Positions 1-11,418 are shown, counted from the stretch's first letter. The stretch: DNA of 64,000 nucleotides from Jacaranda mimosifolia (GCA_018894105.1 CM032123.1:27195744-27259743), one strand, 5' to 3'. Program-made: numbers and translations. Notes: generated from the sequence alone by a model not told the origin.

Positions 1-85
1 TTTATTTTTATTAAATATTAATTATTTTGAATTTTTTTTATTAATATTTTGACCCCACTTACCTAAATTTCTGGATACCCCACTG
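1..85 (+). mobile_element. Terminal fragment of a hAT-derived element (cut by window edge)
   Basis: This stretch is the near-perfect reverse complement of about 7273-7360, the left end of the hAT derivative nested in the Tat element. Its outer terminus reads CCCCACTG at 78-85, matching the hAT-type end CAGTGG seen there. The rest of the element, including any transposase remnant, lies before base 1. By comparison with the nested copy, any hAT dimerisation-domain remnant would be read on the + strand. No target duplication can be checked because the other end is outside the window. Confidence 0.7.
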
Positions 86-309
86 CGTACAAATCGTGGT
101 TCATGTGACAAAATTTCTCAAGAAAGTATCATGTTAAGCTCTCAAGGCGGGCCAAAATTTTCTAGGTTATAAATATATGGTCTACAAATTCTAAGGAGAA
201 AGATACCATTAAAAAAAAAAAAAAAAAACAAATCATCACTTTAAGGTATAGCATTTTATGCTTTATTTTGTTTTCTTTTTCCTTTTAAAATTTGTCCACC
301 AAAATTTAA

Positions 310-646
310 GGTTATGTTTCGTTATATTTTTTGTTTGATTTTATTATGTGTTTTGGCAAAATAAATTATTAAAGAATATGAAAAAAAAATTTGGTATGTT
401 TGTTTATATTTTGAGTGAGACATTTTTTACTGTAGCAATTAAATTAATACTTTTTTGTTGGAGTTTTGATGTGAAAATAAAAGTGAGTAATTATCTTAAT
501 ATTAGAATAATAATAAAATATATATAATATATATATAATATTATGTATATATTAAGAATATTCATTTTGGAGAAAAAATAAAAATATATTTAGTTATATT
601 TTTTTAAAATAATATTATTTGGGGGAAAATATAACCAAACAAAGCC
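310..646. mobile_element. Tourist-like MITE (PIF/Harbinger type), 337 bp
   Basis: The ends form a terminal inverted repeat: the left end starts GGTTATGTTTCGTTATATTT and the reverse complement of the right end starts GGCTTTGTTTGGTTATATTT, differing at only a few positions. The element is flanked on both sides by TAA (307-309 and 647-649), the 3-bp target duplication typical of PIF/Harbinger elements. The interior is AT-rich and noncoding. GGC(C/T)TTGTTTGGTT-type termini are common in Tourist MITEs. Assignment to this superfamily is inferred from termini and target duplication only. Confidence 0.65.
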
Positions 647-971
647 TAAGATCCTAACAGGAAAACAGAGGTAAGGACATAAGGTTGGCTGCAGATGATA
701 AATTAATACGACAAAAAATTTCATGTCCCTATCAATATAATTAATGCGGTTGAATGCCCTGTTTCGTTGACGTGAAGTTTACATTACAAAATTATGGTGG
801 ATTTTAACTTGACACAAAATTTCAGATAATAGTTAAGAAAGTGTAATATATATATGTATATATATATATTTGTATATTTTTATAATTATTCTTAAAAGTA
901 ATCATTGAAAGGTTAATGGTGTCAGATATTTTTAATTGAAGAATGTCATTTTAGTAAATAAGTACATATAT
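647..971. other. AT-rich intergenic stretch, nothing recognised
   Basis: It lies between the MITE and the Tat 5' LTR. It contains a short TA/TG-type simple repeat near 845-880. No ORF of note, terminal repeat or RNA gene was seen. The last five bases (TATAT, 967-971) are the left target-site duplication of the Tat element. Confidence 0.5.
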
Positions 972-1753
972 TGATATGGGATAGCCCAACAGACGTAATC
1001 TAATATTACTCGATCAGAGCAGTACTATGATACATGGTGGCCCGACTATAGATAGACCCAACCAATTGATTGAGTTTCGACCTCTAAGACCTTGCCCGCC
1101 GCAGCGAACACCAATGTTCTCCTTATCGATCAAATCATGGTCGATCATAACTAGGACACACCCCGGCCCTTATCCAACCGCGACGTTACATCTTGTCGGA
1201 TAGAGCCTAGGGAGGTATCTTGCTGAAGTACTTGCCTCGACTAGGGAGGTCAAACCAAGGCGACAGCCCCTCAACCGCATTAAATGCTCCATTAGGTGGT
1301 GTGCCCCTACATTAATGGCGCATGCCACCACAATACTACCTTTTCTCAACTGTGCCAGAGTGGTACATGCCACCAGTGTACCACCATGCCCTAAACCGCG
1401 CCAACTGGAACCTAAAGACCCTTAGGTGAGGATAACAGTCCTTCATGCTTGGCAAGGACATTTTAGACTTACCAACCACTTTGAGGAGGCTATAAATACT
1501 CTATCCACTGCCCTCAGCAAGGTACGCCATTTTATATCTTATGCCTTTATTCTACTGCTCATTGCTATTGTCGATCCATACCGACTTGAGCATAGGAGCG
1601 CCATAGCCGAAGGCACCTCGGCTAGCCTAACGTTTGCTGTTAATTGCAGGGCCTGACCCCCCAATATCTTAGAAACTCATCTCTCGACCACCCACTAATC
1701 GATATTACTGGATTTCAGCCCAATACACTAATACACAATTTTCTCCCTCATCA
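972..1753 (+). repeat. 5' LTR of the Tat element
   Basis: It begins TGATATGGGATAG and ends CCCTCATCA. It matches 11785-12565 along its whole length with many substitutions and small indels. The pair carries similar GC-richer blocks (around 1080-1450) and ends in the same segment (AATACACTAATACA...). A plausible TATA motif (TATAAATA) is at about 1491-1498, in the position expected for the U3 promoter. The first gag ATG follows 43 bases downstream of the LTR. Confidence 0.88.
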
Positions 1754-1754
1754 T

Positions 1755-1772
1755 TTGGCATAGTCTATGGAA
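1755..1772 (+). other. Degenerate primer-binding site of the Tat element
   Basis: Directly after the LTR lies TTGGCATAGTCTATGGAA. Many plant Tat-type elements have TTGGCGCCGTCTGTGGGAA at this position. The copy here fits that pattern after a few transitions. This is a family-knowledge match by eye, not a tRNA alignment. Confidence 0.5.
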
Positions 1773-1795
1773 AACTTTGAGCTGCAATTGAGAAA

Positions 1796-3500
1796 ATGGT
1801 TAACACCAGACGAGCCATTTCGGAGAAAAAAGAGAACAGGAGATCACCAACCCCTTCTCCTTGACCTCCATCAGAACCAAATTTTCCAGGACCTAGAGTC
1901 TAACCAAAACAGGTGATCACCTTGACCATGCTCCAATTGATGCAACTTATAAGCGAGCAGATATTCGATCAAATCTCTGCCTAAATTTTAGCTACTCTGA
2001 ACTGACATACCGACATACCGCCCCGCCTGGGCCTATAGCTAAAGCTACGCCCCAATCTACTTAGCATGAAGAAAGACCCGCCAGGTAAGAGAGGGGTCGA
2101 TCAGAGGCTAGGTGACCGCCAACTCGATGAGAAGATAGTCCCAGGTGATTTTCAAGAGATGAAGCTTGACAACACCCCCATTAAGAAGTTGCAGACTCCG
2201 TCGACCACGACATTTGACCTATTCAAGCCCAGCAACGCGATAAGGTCGAGCGTGGGAGGCAACAGACTAACAGGAATGTCACTCAGGCCAACTGAGAAGA
2301 ATGGAAAGAAGTCTCCCACCAAGTACAGTAGCTCAACAAGCTGTTGGAGGAGATCTCGAGGAGAAACACTGAAAGGAACCTATACCATGACAGAGCCCAA
2401 AGGTCTCGTAGAGAGAAAAAGAGAGAGAGTTGCAGTTCATTTAGGACATTATCGATGAGCACATTGCTATCTATGCCAAGGTCCCCACAGGACTACCTAG
2501 ATATAATGGCTCATCGGATCTGAACAAACATCTATTGCAGTTTAAACAATGATGCAGTTGCATGGACATAATGAATACATCCACGCGAAGATGCTTGTGA
2601 CCACCTTCCAGGGCATTTCACACAACTGGTTTGTGAAGTTGGAACCGACATTGATTTACTTATATGACCAGTTGTGCAACAAGTTCCTGCACCAATTTGC
2701 CAGTAAAAGAAAGGTAAAGCTCCCCGACACCTATTTGCACACAGTTAAACAGAATGAGGGGAGTCGCTTCGTAATTTTCTCACCAGATTCAATACTGAAG
2801 TTTTGAAGATCGATATTCCACAAATCGAATTTATGATTGATGTGCCTTTCTTGGGTCTTCGACACAAGGAATGCACCAATGCTTTGGTGCGAGAATGGCC
2901 CAGGTCAATGGAGGAATTACTCAACCTCACAGAGAGATATGACTCAAGAAGATATGAACAGACTCAAGTACAGTAATCCTCAAGCCGACAAGAAAAAAGC
3001 TAAAGAAAAAGACAGCCGCTAGCAAAGAGATGGTTGTCAATCTCCTATTAAGTGATTCCATGACTATACTCCACTCAATATTATGAGGAAGGAGGTGTTG
3101 CTTGCCATTCAACATGACAACCTCTTAAAAAGCCCAAAAGATTGGCTGAAACTGAGGCTATGAAGAAGTCTAAGAAATATTGTCATTTTCAAAAGCAGAA
3201 GGGCCATGACAGTGGACTATTTCAACCTTTATGATGAATCGAGAGGTTGATTCAACAAGGCCATTTGAAAAATTTTGTCAATGAGAATACCTAATAAGAA
3301 GCAGGTAAAACCGATTAAACTCCCCATAAAAAAAGATCGATTAGCATGAGGATAGAAGACAAAGGAAAGAAACTTTCCCATGATCCTTGCCCAACCATTA
3401 GAGGGGTGATTGATTCCATCGCAGGAGGTCCAACTGGGGGAATTCCAAGTTATCTAGGAGGCAACACCACCGTAGGCTAGAGTCAACCAAATCTTCTTCG
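1796..3500 (+). pseudogene. gag: gag of the Tat element (capsid and nucleocapsid), broken
   Basis: The start codon at 1796 opens with MVNTRR, a usual N-terminus for Tat-type Gag. The capsid core is readable at 2549-2790, with HAKMLVTTFQGI, NWFVKLEP and the tract FASKRKVK, followed by TVKQNEGSRF. It then continues after a frameshift at about 2780-2930 (ALVREWPRSMEELL, then RYD). Farther on, about 3175-3290, a zinc-knuckle-like YCHFQKQKGHD and LIQQGHLKNFV match the C-terminal part of this Gag family. Gag would form the virus-like particle and bind the element's RNA. Several in-frame stops and shifts mean that no full product can be made. Confidence 0.8.
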
Positions 3501-3559
3501 GTCAAAACTATTTTTCAACTGTCTACCAATGTAGAGCCAATTTTTTTTTCAAATGCAAA

Positions 3560-3960
3560 CTTCTTGCACATTAAGCGTCACAGAGCAGACAGCAAGCTAG
3601 ATTGCCCCTTAGTTGACAATGGCAGTTATGCGAACATCATATTTCTATTGACCTTGTAGAGAATGAAGTTGGGCAAGCTAAAGTTTGAGTCCATCCACAT
3701 GTTGCTGGTCAGATTTCGCGGGTTAGAAATCATCCCTGAGGGATCCATCAACCTATCTACATCATTCGAGGAAGCCCCCCAAAGTAGAGCCCTCATGATT
3801 AACTATCTGGTCGTCGACGCTCCTTTCGCCTACAACATCATAATCGGATGACCAGTGCTGAATGACTTCCGTGCTGTTGTTTTGACCTACAACATGACGG
3901 TAAAATTTTCAACTACTGCGAGCACATGTGAACTCTTATTCAATATGAAGGAGACTTGGC
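3560..3960 (+). pseudogene. Aspartic protease domain of the Tat element, broken
   Basis: The active-site region reads LVDNGSYANI at about 3610-3640, where the family has VDNGSS(A/V)DIL. It is followed, after a stop, by MKLGKLKFESI, then IPEGSINL, then LVVDAPFAYNIIIG at 3804-3848. That last stretch is the flap-to-C-terminal segment (VVDxPSAYNxILG). The domain would release Gag and Pol proteins from the polyprotein. The stop at about 3658-3660 and the TGA at 3849 interrupt it. Confidence 0.75.
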
Positions 3961-4239
3961 GGTGCTATACAATTTTAGTTGAGGTCAGAGAGCAGAAAAC
4001 CCGACCCTAGTTGAAGCCTTCAAGGGACGGCTTAGTAGTAAATCCCAAGGAGAAACAGTCAAGTGCGAAGAGAAAGCTTGAGGAGACCAAAATGTAGCTT
4101 GTCGGTGAGTTCAAGACAACCGAGCTGGAGCTAGAAAACCCCAATAAGACCACCAAAATTGGTATTGACATGGGTGACAGCATGGAGTGCCTCATGGTTG
4201 ATTTCCTCAGACAAAATGTTGATATTTTTGCTTGGAAGG

Positions 4240-5030
4240 CTTCCGACTTTTAAGGAATTGACCCTAGCGTCAGCGTCCACCATCTGAACGTGGACTCTTC
4301 ATACAAGCCAATGAAGTAGAAGACCATGACCTTCAATGCTGAATGATGCCAAATCATCGAGGAGGAGGTCAACATGCTTCTAGATACAGGATACATTATA
4401 TAAATTCAATACCCAAGTTAGCTTTGTAATGTAGTCCTCGTCCCTAAGAATGATAGTAAGTAATGCTTGTGTAATGATTTCGCTTATTTGAATAGAGTTT
4501 ACCCTAAAAATCCTTACGCCATGCCTCATATAGATTTATTAGTGGATTCGATTGCTGGTTGTGAATTATTGAGCATGATGGATGCATTCTAGGGGTACTA
4601 CCAAATTTTTATGGTCCCTAAGGATAGAGACAAGACATCCTTTGTTGTTCACAACGAGGTATATATTTTCTGGTCATGTTTAAAAATGCAGGCGCAATAT
4701 GTCAAAGATTAGCGAACATTATGTTCAAGAATGAGATCGAAAAATCCATGGAAGTTTATGTCGATGACATGATCTTCAAGATAGAAAAAGAACAAAACCA
4801 TCTGATCGACCTCAACCATATATTTTCTATACTTAGAGCATTTGGCATGAAGCTCTACTGCAATAAGTGTACCTTCAGGGTGCGATGAGGCAAGTTTTTG
4901 GAATACATAGTTAGCTATCGAGGTATCAAAGCAAACTCGTAAAAATTTCAGGCAGTTTTGGACATCAAACCCCTTCGAATAGTTAGAGACGTGCAGCGTC
5001 TGGTCGGAAGGATCATAGCTCAAGGGACAT
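4240..5030 (+). pseudogene. Reverse transcriptase of the Tat element, broken
   Basis: Readable blocks in order are NVVLVPKNDSK (about 4425-4460), NDFAYLNRVYPKNPYAMP, then MMDAF*GYYQIFMVPKDRDKTSF (the star is a TAG where the family has Gln). The catalytic box is an intact YVDDM at 4756-4770, followed by LIDLNHIFSILRAFGMKLY. A frameshift near 4670 separates the fingers/palm part from the YVDD part. In the family this enzyme copies the element RNA into DNA in the cytoplasm. At least five in-frame stops are present. Confidence 0.82.
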
Positions 5031-5089
5031 TCATTGCTTTTTTAGCTGACAAAAGCTTTCCTTTCTTTAAGATCCTGAGAAATGCGAAG

Positions 5090-5830
5090 AAGTCAGGTTT
5101 TGAATAGTTAGAGCAATGTGACCAGGCCTTGGTCGAGCTGAAACGTTATCCCTCTTCTGTACCTATGTTGGCCAAACCAAACTGGGAGAAGTTTTGCAAC
5201 TATACTTAGTAGTCTTGTTGGACTCAATTAGCTCAGACTTGGTGTCGACCAAAGATGATTCTCATTGACTTGTCTACTATAGCAATTAAGCACTGTAAGG
5301 CCCTAAGCACTACTATCTCGAGATTGAAAAATTCGCCCTCGCCCTGATCATAGCAACCAGAAAGTTGAGACCCTATTTCCAATCTCACGCCATCATAGTC
5401 TTCACGAACCAACTATTGAGATAGGTGCTATCAAAGCCATATGTCTGGATGATCAACCAAGTGGGCAATCGAGTTAGGTGAATTCGACATTACATTTCAA
5501 CCTTGGACAGCTATAAATGCCTAAGTTTTAGCTGATTTTGTCATTAAGAGACACGACCTACTTGACCAGCATGACAACAACTCCCTTGTATGGATGTTGC
5601 ATGTCAATGGGTCGGTGATCTCCTTTGGATGAAGGATTGGCATCTCACTACACTCGTCACTTGCTGAGGAATATGATTTTGCAATCAAACTCGACTATCC
5701 GGTAACTAACAACAAAGCAGAGTATAAGGCCCTCTTCACCGGCTTGACGATAGCAGCAGACTGTGATGTCAAGTAGCTGGTAGCTATCATTAATTCCCAA
5801 CTAATTGATCGAAGAGAACTTCAAAGTTAA
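5090..5830 (+). pseudogene. RNase H plus second (plant-type) RNase H of the Tat element, broken
   Basis: The first RNase H begins around 5100 (EQCDQALVELK) and runs to about 5540, with KWAIELGEFDITF at 5459-5497. A second RNase H follows at about 5585-5815: VWMLHVNGS, then EYDFAIKLDYPVTNNKAEYKAL and ADCDVK*LV, then INSQL. This repeats the D-E-D core layout (VNGS holds N where Asp is expected). A tandem additional RNase H is a known feature of the Tat clade. Stops replace Gln or Trp in several places (for example GFE*LEQ, NA*VLAD, VK*LVA). Confidence 0.72.
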
Positions 5831-7272
5831 GCAGTCTACAATGAGCAAATACCTGGCTGAGGTAAAGAAGCTACAACTACTATTCAAGAAATTCTCCCTT
5901 AGCCAGGTCCCTCGATTAGAGAACGAACAAACTGATGTGCTGTTGAGATTTGCAAGCTCAACAAAAAGGACATAGGATAAGATAATAACTTTCCTGTTTG
6001 TGAAAAGGCCCACCATAAATGTCCCCAAATAGAATTTGGTGGGGCAGATCGAAGAAGTGCCTCCATCCTAGCAAGATGCCATAAAGGTGTACTTAGGGAA
6101 AAAACAACCCCCGAGGACAATAGCGAAGCGCGAAGGCTCAAGGGTCAAGCAGCTAAATTCACCCTCAACGAGCACAGTCAACTTTAGTGGAGGTCGATAT
6201 CAAGACCGCCATTGAGGTGCCTAACACCAGCTTAGGCCAATGATGTCTTGCATGAAGTTCATGCAGGAATTTGCGGCAATCACTTCGAAGGACAGTCATT
6301 GGCGCACAAAATCATTAGATATGGATACTTCTGCCTTATGTTACTAAAAGACACCATTGACTTCGCCAAAAAGTGCCTATCCTGCCATCTCCACTCGAGC
6401 ATTCCACACCAACCTGCCTCATTGATAGTGAACGTACAGATCACGTGGCCATTTGACTAGTGGGGTGTTGGTTTAGTCGGATCTTTTCCAAAGACAACAG
6501 GTCAAAGGAAGTTTATGATCATTGTTGTTGAATACTTTATGAAGTGGATCAAAGCAGAGGCAGTCCCCAAAATAACCAACACTGCCATTAAGAGTTTTAT
6601 ATGGAGGAATACTATCTGCCGTTTTGGTCTACCCAAGTCTTGATATTTGATAACGAAACACAATTTCAAAGTAGAAGCACAAGAGTTGGTGTGAAAATCT
6701 AGAGATTCGCCAACACTTCACCTTGGTGGGGAACCCTCAAGCTAATTACTTGACAGATGTCATGAACAAAACTATGCTCGACCACCACAAGGCTCGATTG
6801 GAAAGGACTGGCGTAAGTTGGGTAAACGACTTCCCAAGCGTGCTATAGGCTTCGTAAATAACTCCCCAAACAGGTAGAGCCATAGCCTCTATAGTTTAGT
6901 CTACGGATTAGAGGTTGTCATCCTTACAGAACTAATACAGCATACTATTAGAGTAATCCATTTCAATTTAATCAGAGATAACTCAGAAAGAGAACTCGAT
7001 CTAGAAACCATCGACAAGCTACAGCAGTAGGCTCACGCTATGATGCAGAGGTATAGATCAAAGATAGCACAACACTACAACAAATTTGTTCGTCCAAGAA
7101 GCTTCAAAATAAGCAACTTTATCCTTGAAAAGGTCGAACTATCAAATAATGTTGGAAATCTCAACCTTAAATGGGAAGGACCATACTTGGTAGCCAAGGT
7201 AGCAAAGCACAATGCATATCGACTTGCAGACATGAATGGCAATGAGCTTCCTCGACCATGGAACGCGATGAA

Positions 7273-7749
7273 TAGTGGCGTATCCAGAAATTTAGGTAAG
7301 TGGGGTCAAAATATTAATAAAAAAAATTCAAAATAATTAATATTTAATAAAAATAAAATTTAAATACATTAATCCAATTATCTTCGACGAGTTTTCATAT
7401 TATGAAACATTGTCATAATATCATTATTTGAAATGCTCATAAATATTTCTCTTTTGTTATAAGTTATCAAACAATCATTAAAGCAGTCATCATTCAGTCG
7501 GTTCCACAAATCAGTTTTGATAAATTTCATCGCCGAGAAAGCTCTCTCTGCACTTGCAGTGACGATCAGAAAAAGCAACAAAAATTTCACCAACTGTCGA
7601 CCAATTGTGTTGGGGGTCATTTTGACATTAAGTGGGGTCAAAATACTATATATCAATTATTTTTATATAAATATATATACGTATATATATAAAAAAAATA
7701 GTAAGTGGGGTCAATTGACCCCACATATATGAATGTAAATCCGCCACTG
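7273..7749 (-). mobile_element. 477-bp hAT-derived element nested in Tat pol
   Basis: Its ends are TAGTGGCGTATCC on the left and the complement of CAGTGGCGGATTT on the right, a typical hAT-type terminal pair (short TIR with CAGTGGCG core). The octamer GCGATGAA flanks both sides (7265-7272 and 7750-7757), which is the 8-bp target duplication of hAT transposons. It is an internal-deletion derivative that keeps only the C-terminal part of the transposase. Its left end matches the fragment at 1-85, showing a second copy in the window. Confidence 0.9.
7378..7656 (-). pseudogene. hAT transposase C-terminal dimerisation domain remnant
   Basis: A 92-residue reading frame contains FLIVTASAERAFSAMK, then DLWNRLNDDCFNDCLITYN. 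This matches the hATC dimerisation segment (normally TASAERSFSxLKxIKTxLRSxMxxxRLxxL...) of the TTF-type/ZMYM-like hAT transposases of plants. The N-terminal zinc finger and catalytic RNase H-fold are absent, so it cannot be a functional transposase. The ATG at 7656 is not the native start; the family protein would begin far upstream. Confidence 0.8.
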
Positions 7750-7857
7750 GCGATGAACCTAAGTAAATTCTATGTGTAAACTGACTTAAAATCTTCATTT
7801 GTACTGCACTATCTCTCAAGATCAATAAAACTACCACCACTTCTATAACTCCTAGCT

Positions 7858-8345
7858 TGTACTGCAAAATAAAGGCGTCCAGCACAAATGGATGACCGAC
7901 TTGATCATTTTGGGTTGACGTTGTAGTCAATGTCGGTTTTAAACTGCAAACTAAAGGCTTCTAGACCATATTAATGAACACCTCGAGCGTTTAGAGTTGA
8001 CCTTGTAGTCGACATCGATTTCAAACCACAAACTAAAGGCTTCTAGCCCACATTAACGAATACCTCGATCGTTCGGAGTCGACCCTGTAGTCGATGTCAT
8101 TTTCAAGTTCAAAATAAAGGCTTTTAGCCCACATTAATGAACGACTTGATCGTTTTGAGTTGACTCCATAATCGACGTCAATTTCACATCATAAAGATAA
8201 GGGCTTCTAGCATCAAGAAATGAGCAATTCATTCGTTCAAAGTTGACCCCGTAGTTGACAACGATACATAAATAGTAAAAATAATGGCTTATGTCTTAAA
8301 TTAATGAACGGCCAACTCATCCAAAGCCATCTTAATTATCGACGA
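7858..8345. repeat. ~80-bp tandem repeats in the 3' region of the Tat element
   Basis: About six diverged units of roughly 80 bp lie between integrase and the antisense ORF. Each unit carries the sequence of phrases AAACTAAAGGCTTCTAG, CACATTAATGAA, GAGTTGACC and GTAGTCGACATCG with variation. Units start near 7860, 7944, 8024, 8105, 8183 and 8265. Tandem repeats in the 3' untranslated part of Tat/Ogre elements are a known source of plant satellite DNA. No coding role is evident. Confidence 0.75.
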
Positions 8346-8889
8346 TGGTCTCCAACTCAATGCCATTTATGAACCACGTAACAAACCACAAGACAAATTA
8401 CCTACCTAAAGTCGACCTAGAAGTAGACCATAAAGATGAATAATAGAACTTTGGCTTTAACCAACAAGCACAGAATCGACCACATAGTTAAAAGCAGACT
8501 TGCGGGAACAAGCAGTACAATAATTGCATCGAGTTTAAGTCGACGACAAAGTTGCAAATAATATTTTGGGGTTGCTCCCTCATTTTCACGATAAACAATT
8601 TCTAAGTCGACCATCAACTTGATTAAATGTGGTTCCTTAATGGGTGAATCATTTTTGAATGTTCACAAAGTATTTTTGAATAGTTCCTTCATGAGTGATA
8701 ATACGCCCAACAAGAATGAACAAAGTGCTAAGAACAAAATAAATCAAACATAAATTGATGAAAAGGAATAGTAATTCATTCCATATTAATATTCGATTAC
8801 AAAGTCAAAAGAAACAAGGATAAAAGCAAACGCCTCGCAAGGCAACCAAAAACCTGAAACAAAAATACAAAATAAGACAAGTTGGCACA

Positions 8890-11418
8890 TCAATTGGAGC
8901 CAGCACCCTCAGCTTGCACGACCAGTGTGCCTTTTTCAATAGCATGGTCGAGCTCATCCCTCGAAGGTATAGAGACGACCACAGGGGGGCTCCAAACTTC
9001 CTGCTCAAGCACAGCGGTAACAGAAGGTATGATCGCAAAAGGAGATTGAGATGTGCCTGCTTTGTCGACGAGGAATGTGCTTCTTAAAGGAGAGAGAAAA
9101 TTAGCCAGCTTGACCTTGCAGTCCCCGATGTCGAAGGTGAAATTATTGGCAAAGCCAAACTTCTTCGCCACCTCATTGAGCCTCATTTGGTACCTAGCCT
9201 CTGGGCCAACAACAAGTATAGTAGAGGCCCCCTCCTCGAGCGCAGCAGCAGTCCCCTCCTCGGGCGCACCTTCGACGAGGTTAGGATACTCCTTAAGTTG
9301 TTCATCAAGTATATGGTTGATTCAGTCCTTATCTTTGGGTCTAAATTAATAATCGAGATATTCGAGTTGCTTGACCATGCTCTCGAAGGCCTCATTTGCT
9401 TCATCGAGAGAGAAAATAATGCTAGCTTCTTGAAATGCCATGCACAGCATGAACTGTTGCACGGCCTCCTACCACATTAGGGACAGTTTCCTGAAGAACT
9501 TTTCCTAAGCATACTGCATAACCGCATTGTACCCTTGAGCTTAACCAGACCCATAAGCATATTGTGCATCTAGCCTCATCTTTTTTAGCAGCTTGTTTAT
9601 CCTGCTTTTTTTGGACACCGTGAGCATTAGCTGCGAGTCCTTCAGCTTGAGCTGCTCGTTCTTCTCCATGAGTTGTTTTTCCAACTAGTCGATCCTTGCC
9701 TGCGAAGACTTAAGCTAAGCCTTCAGTGTGTTAGCATCCCCTCAGTTTTCCTGGGGCCGATCCTGATCTCCCAATGCTAATTCCGACCTTCTGTAAAGAT
9801 GGTAGCCTAGTTAGCTAACTTGCAAAATGGAGCCGATCACACCAAAACACGCAAAGATGAAATCCTATGCACCCGATGAGTGATTCAAGCTCAACTAAAA
9901 ACTTACCATATTGGAGTAATATGCAAATCTTTTCATTGTCCTATCTTGGTTGAGCTCCGTAAAAATTTTTTGGTCTAATGCGAAGAGCTAAGCCATCATC
10001 ACTTTGGTCGGTGCCGCCTCGATCGACCCCACTGTAAGCATCAACAGTGAGTTGTGAATAGCTATAGAGATCTCAGTACCATATAGAGGAGAAGGCAACT
10101 TAGGCAGTATGAATAATTGGTCATCCTCAATAGCCCAAAGAGATCATAGCCAGTCGGTTGTCTAGAGGCCCCAGCCTTGCTCATGCTCTTATTGGCAGCA
10201 GATTTCTTTTGTGTTGGCCTGCCTTACTCGACCGCAAGCCTCTTTTGCTGAGCAAAATGGCTAATACTGACCCCAGCAGTGCATCAAACTGGAGGCATGG
10301 CCGCTCGAGCTGGTGAAGTCGCCACAGTAGGTTGCTCGACTTAGGGTAGTGCGGAGGCAGCAGCATTCTCTCGATGCTCTTAATTCATTTGTACAGGAGC
10401 AATCGCCTGAGCCCGAGTTACATTCATAATCGCTTTGTAGTTTGCATGATATTAGCAGTAAGGATAATAAAGATATATTGACTAAAAAGATGAGCATAAC
10501 AAAGCATAAATAACGAGCATAGCCCAACTACCTAGTCGAGCGTCATCAGGAAGATCTAGCTGGGCAGGTGATAAATCCATCAGCACCAAATTTCTCTCCT
10601 CAATCTAGCCCGTAGCCTCTATCAGCCCAAACTCGACTAGATCCCTAACAAATGTGTTGCACCAACAAGGGGTTTCGTTCCTGGGCATATTGACATGACC
10701 TTGCATCCAACCTTAAGGAATATTAAACCCGACACTACTCACAGATCGAGCAAAGAAGTATCGAAACTTCCAATTTTACCTAAAAGAAGAGGAAGAAGTG
10801 ACCAGGACTTTTCAATAAAGGTGGGTTGTGAGATAATAAAAACCCGACTCTTCTGTGCTCCCTGATTTACGAGACATAGGGGGGTGAAACAAATTACTGA
10901 AGTTGGCAAAAGAAGGGGGTTGGCTATACACATACATGAGAATGATGAAACTGTATATAATTAAAAAATAATTGGGCAACAATTGACAATACTGACTTGA
11001 AGACCCCGGAAAAGGTCAATTATAAGTGGGGCAAGTGGAAACCTAAGCCCGCATCGAAGAGCGTCCTCGAAGATAGTGATGCAACTGGTAGGTAGTTGGT
11101 GTATCCTATCATTGGGACCTAGAATAATCAACTCGAAGTCTGAAGGGACATGAAACAATTGCTTAACAAGGATGAGATCCCTTTCGATTATTTTAGACAG
11201 TATCTTGCTATACTGGTTGGGGCTGACCAGCCGACCGTGAGAGACAGGCGGCTGGCTGGGACAATCTCATCCTTTGTAGCGACCTAATCATCACCAAAAC
11301 TACTCGAGGTCGAGTCACTGGTAGAAGAACTATTAGACTCGCTAGTTTAGCCCTCATTCGATGTCGTTTCCTCACTAACGTCCTTCCTAGAGCTATTCTC
11401 GCCGAACACGATCAACAT
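8890..11418 (-). pseudogene. Antisense ORF of the Tat element, broken (putative 'gypsy-type transposon' domain plus coiled coil)
   Basis: Read on the minus strand, opposite to gag-pol, this decayed frame spans about 840 codons. It starts near ATG 11418 with a Ser/Glu-rich stretch. The conserved domain follows: VPSDFELIILGPNDRI at 11155-11108, EDALRCGLRFPLAPLIIDL, GLQVSI, then in shifted frames WKFRYFFA and the GWMQGHVNMPRNETPCW block (about 10770-10660). This resembles the domain annotated in rice and other plants as 'putative gypsy type transposon' (PF04195, Transposase_28). Farther down, 9780-9560 reads as a charged coiled-coil-like segment (EKQLMEKNEQLKLKDSQL). The C-terminal 99 residues (9186-8890) are open to the stop. 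The protein's function is unknown. Several stops and shifts prevent expression. Confidence 0.65.

Larger units (their letters stand above)
6190..7775 (+). pseudogene. Integrase of the Tat element, broken and interrupted by a hAT insertion
   Basis: The zinc-binding HHCC domain is at about 6250-6415: HEVHAGICGNHFEG with CLSCHLHS about 38 residues on. The catalytic core follows (WPFD*WGVGLVG, then KFMIIVVEYFMKWIKAEAVPK). The later core is frameshifted. The GPY/F module is intact at 7155-7245 (KWEGPYLVAKVAKHNAYRL). The last residues, LPRPWNAMN, are split by the hAT element. After 7757 the frame resumes as LSKFYV and stops at 7773-7775, so one copy of the 8-bp duplication plus the insert accounts for the break. 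Confidence 0.82.
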
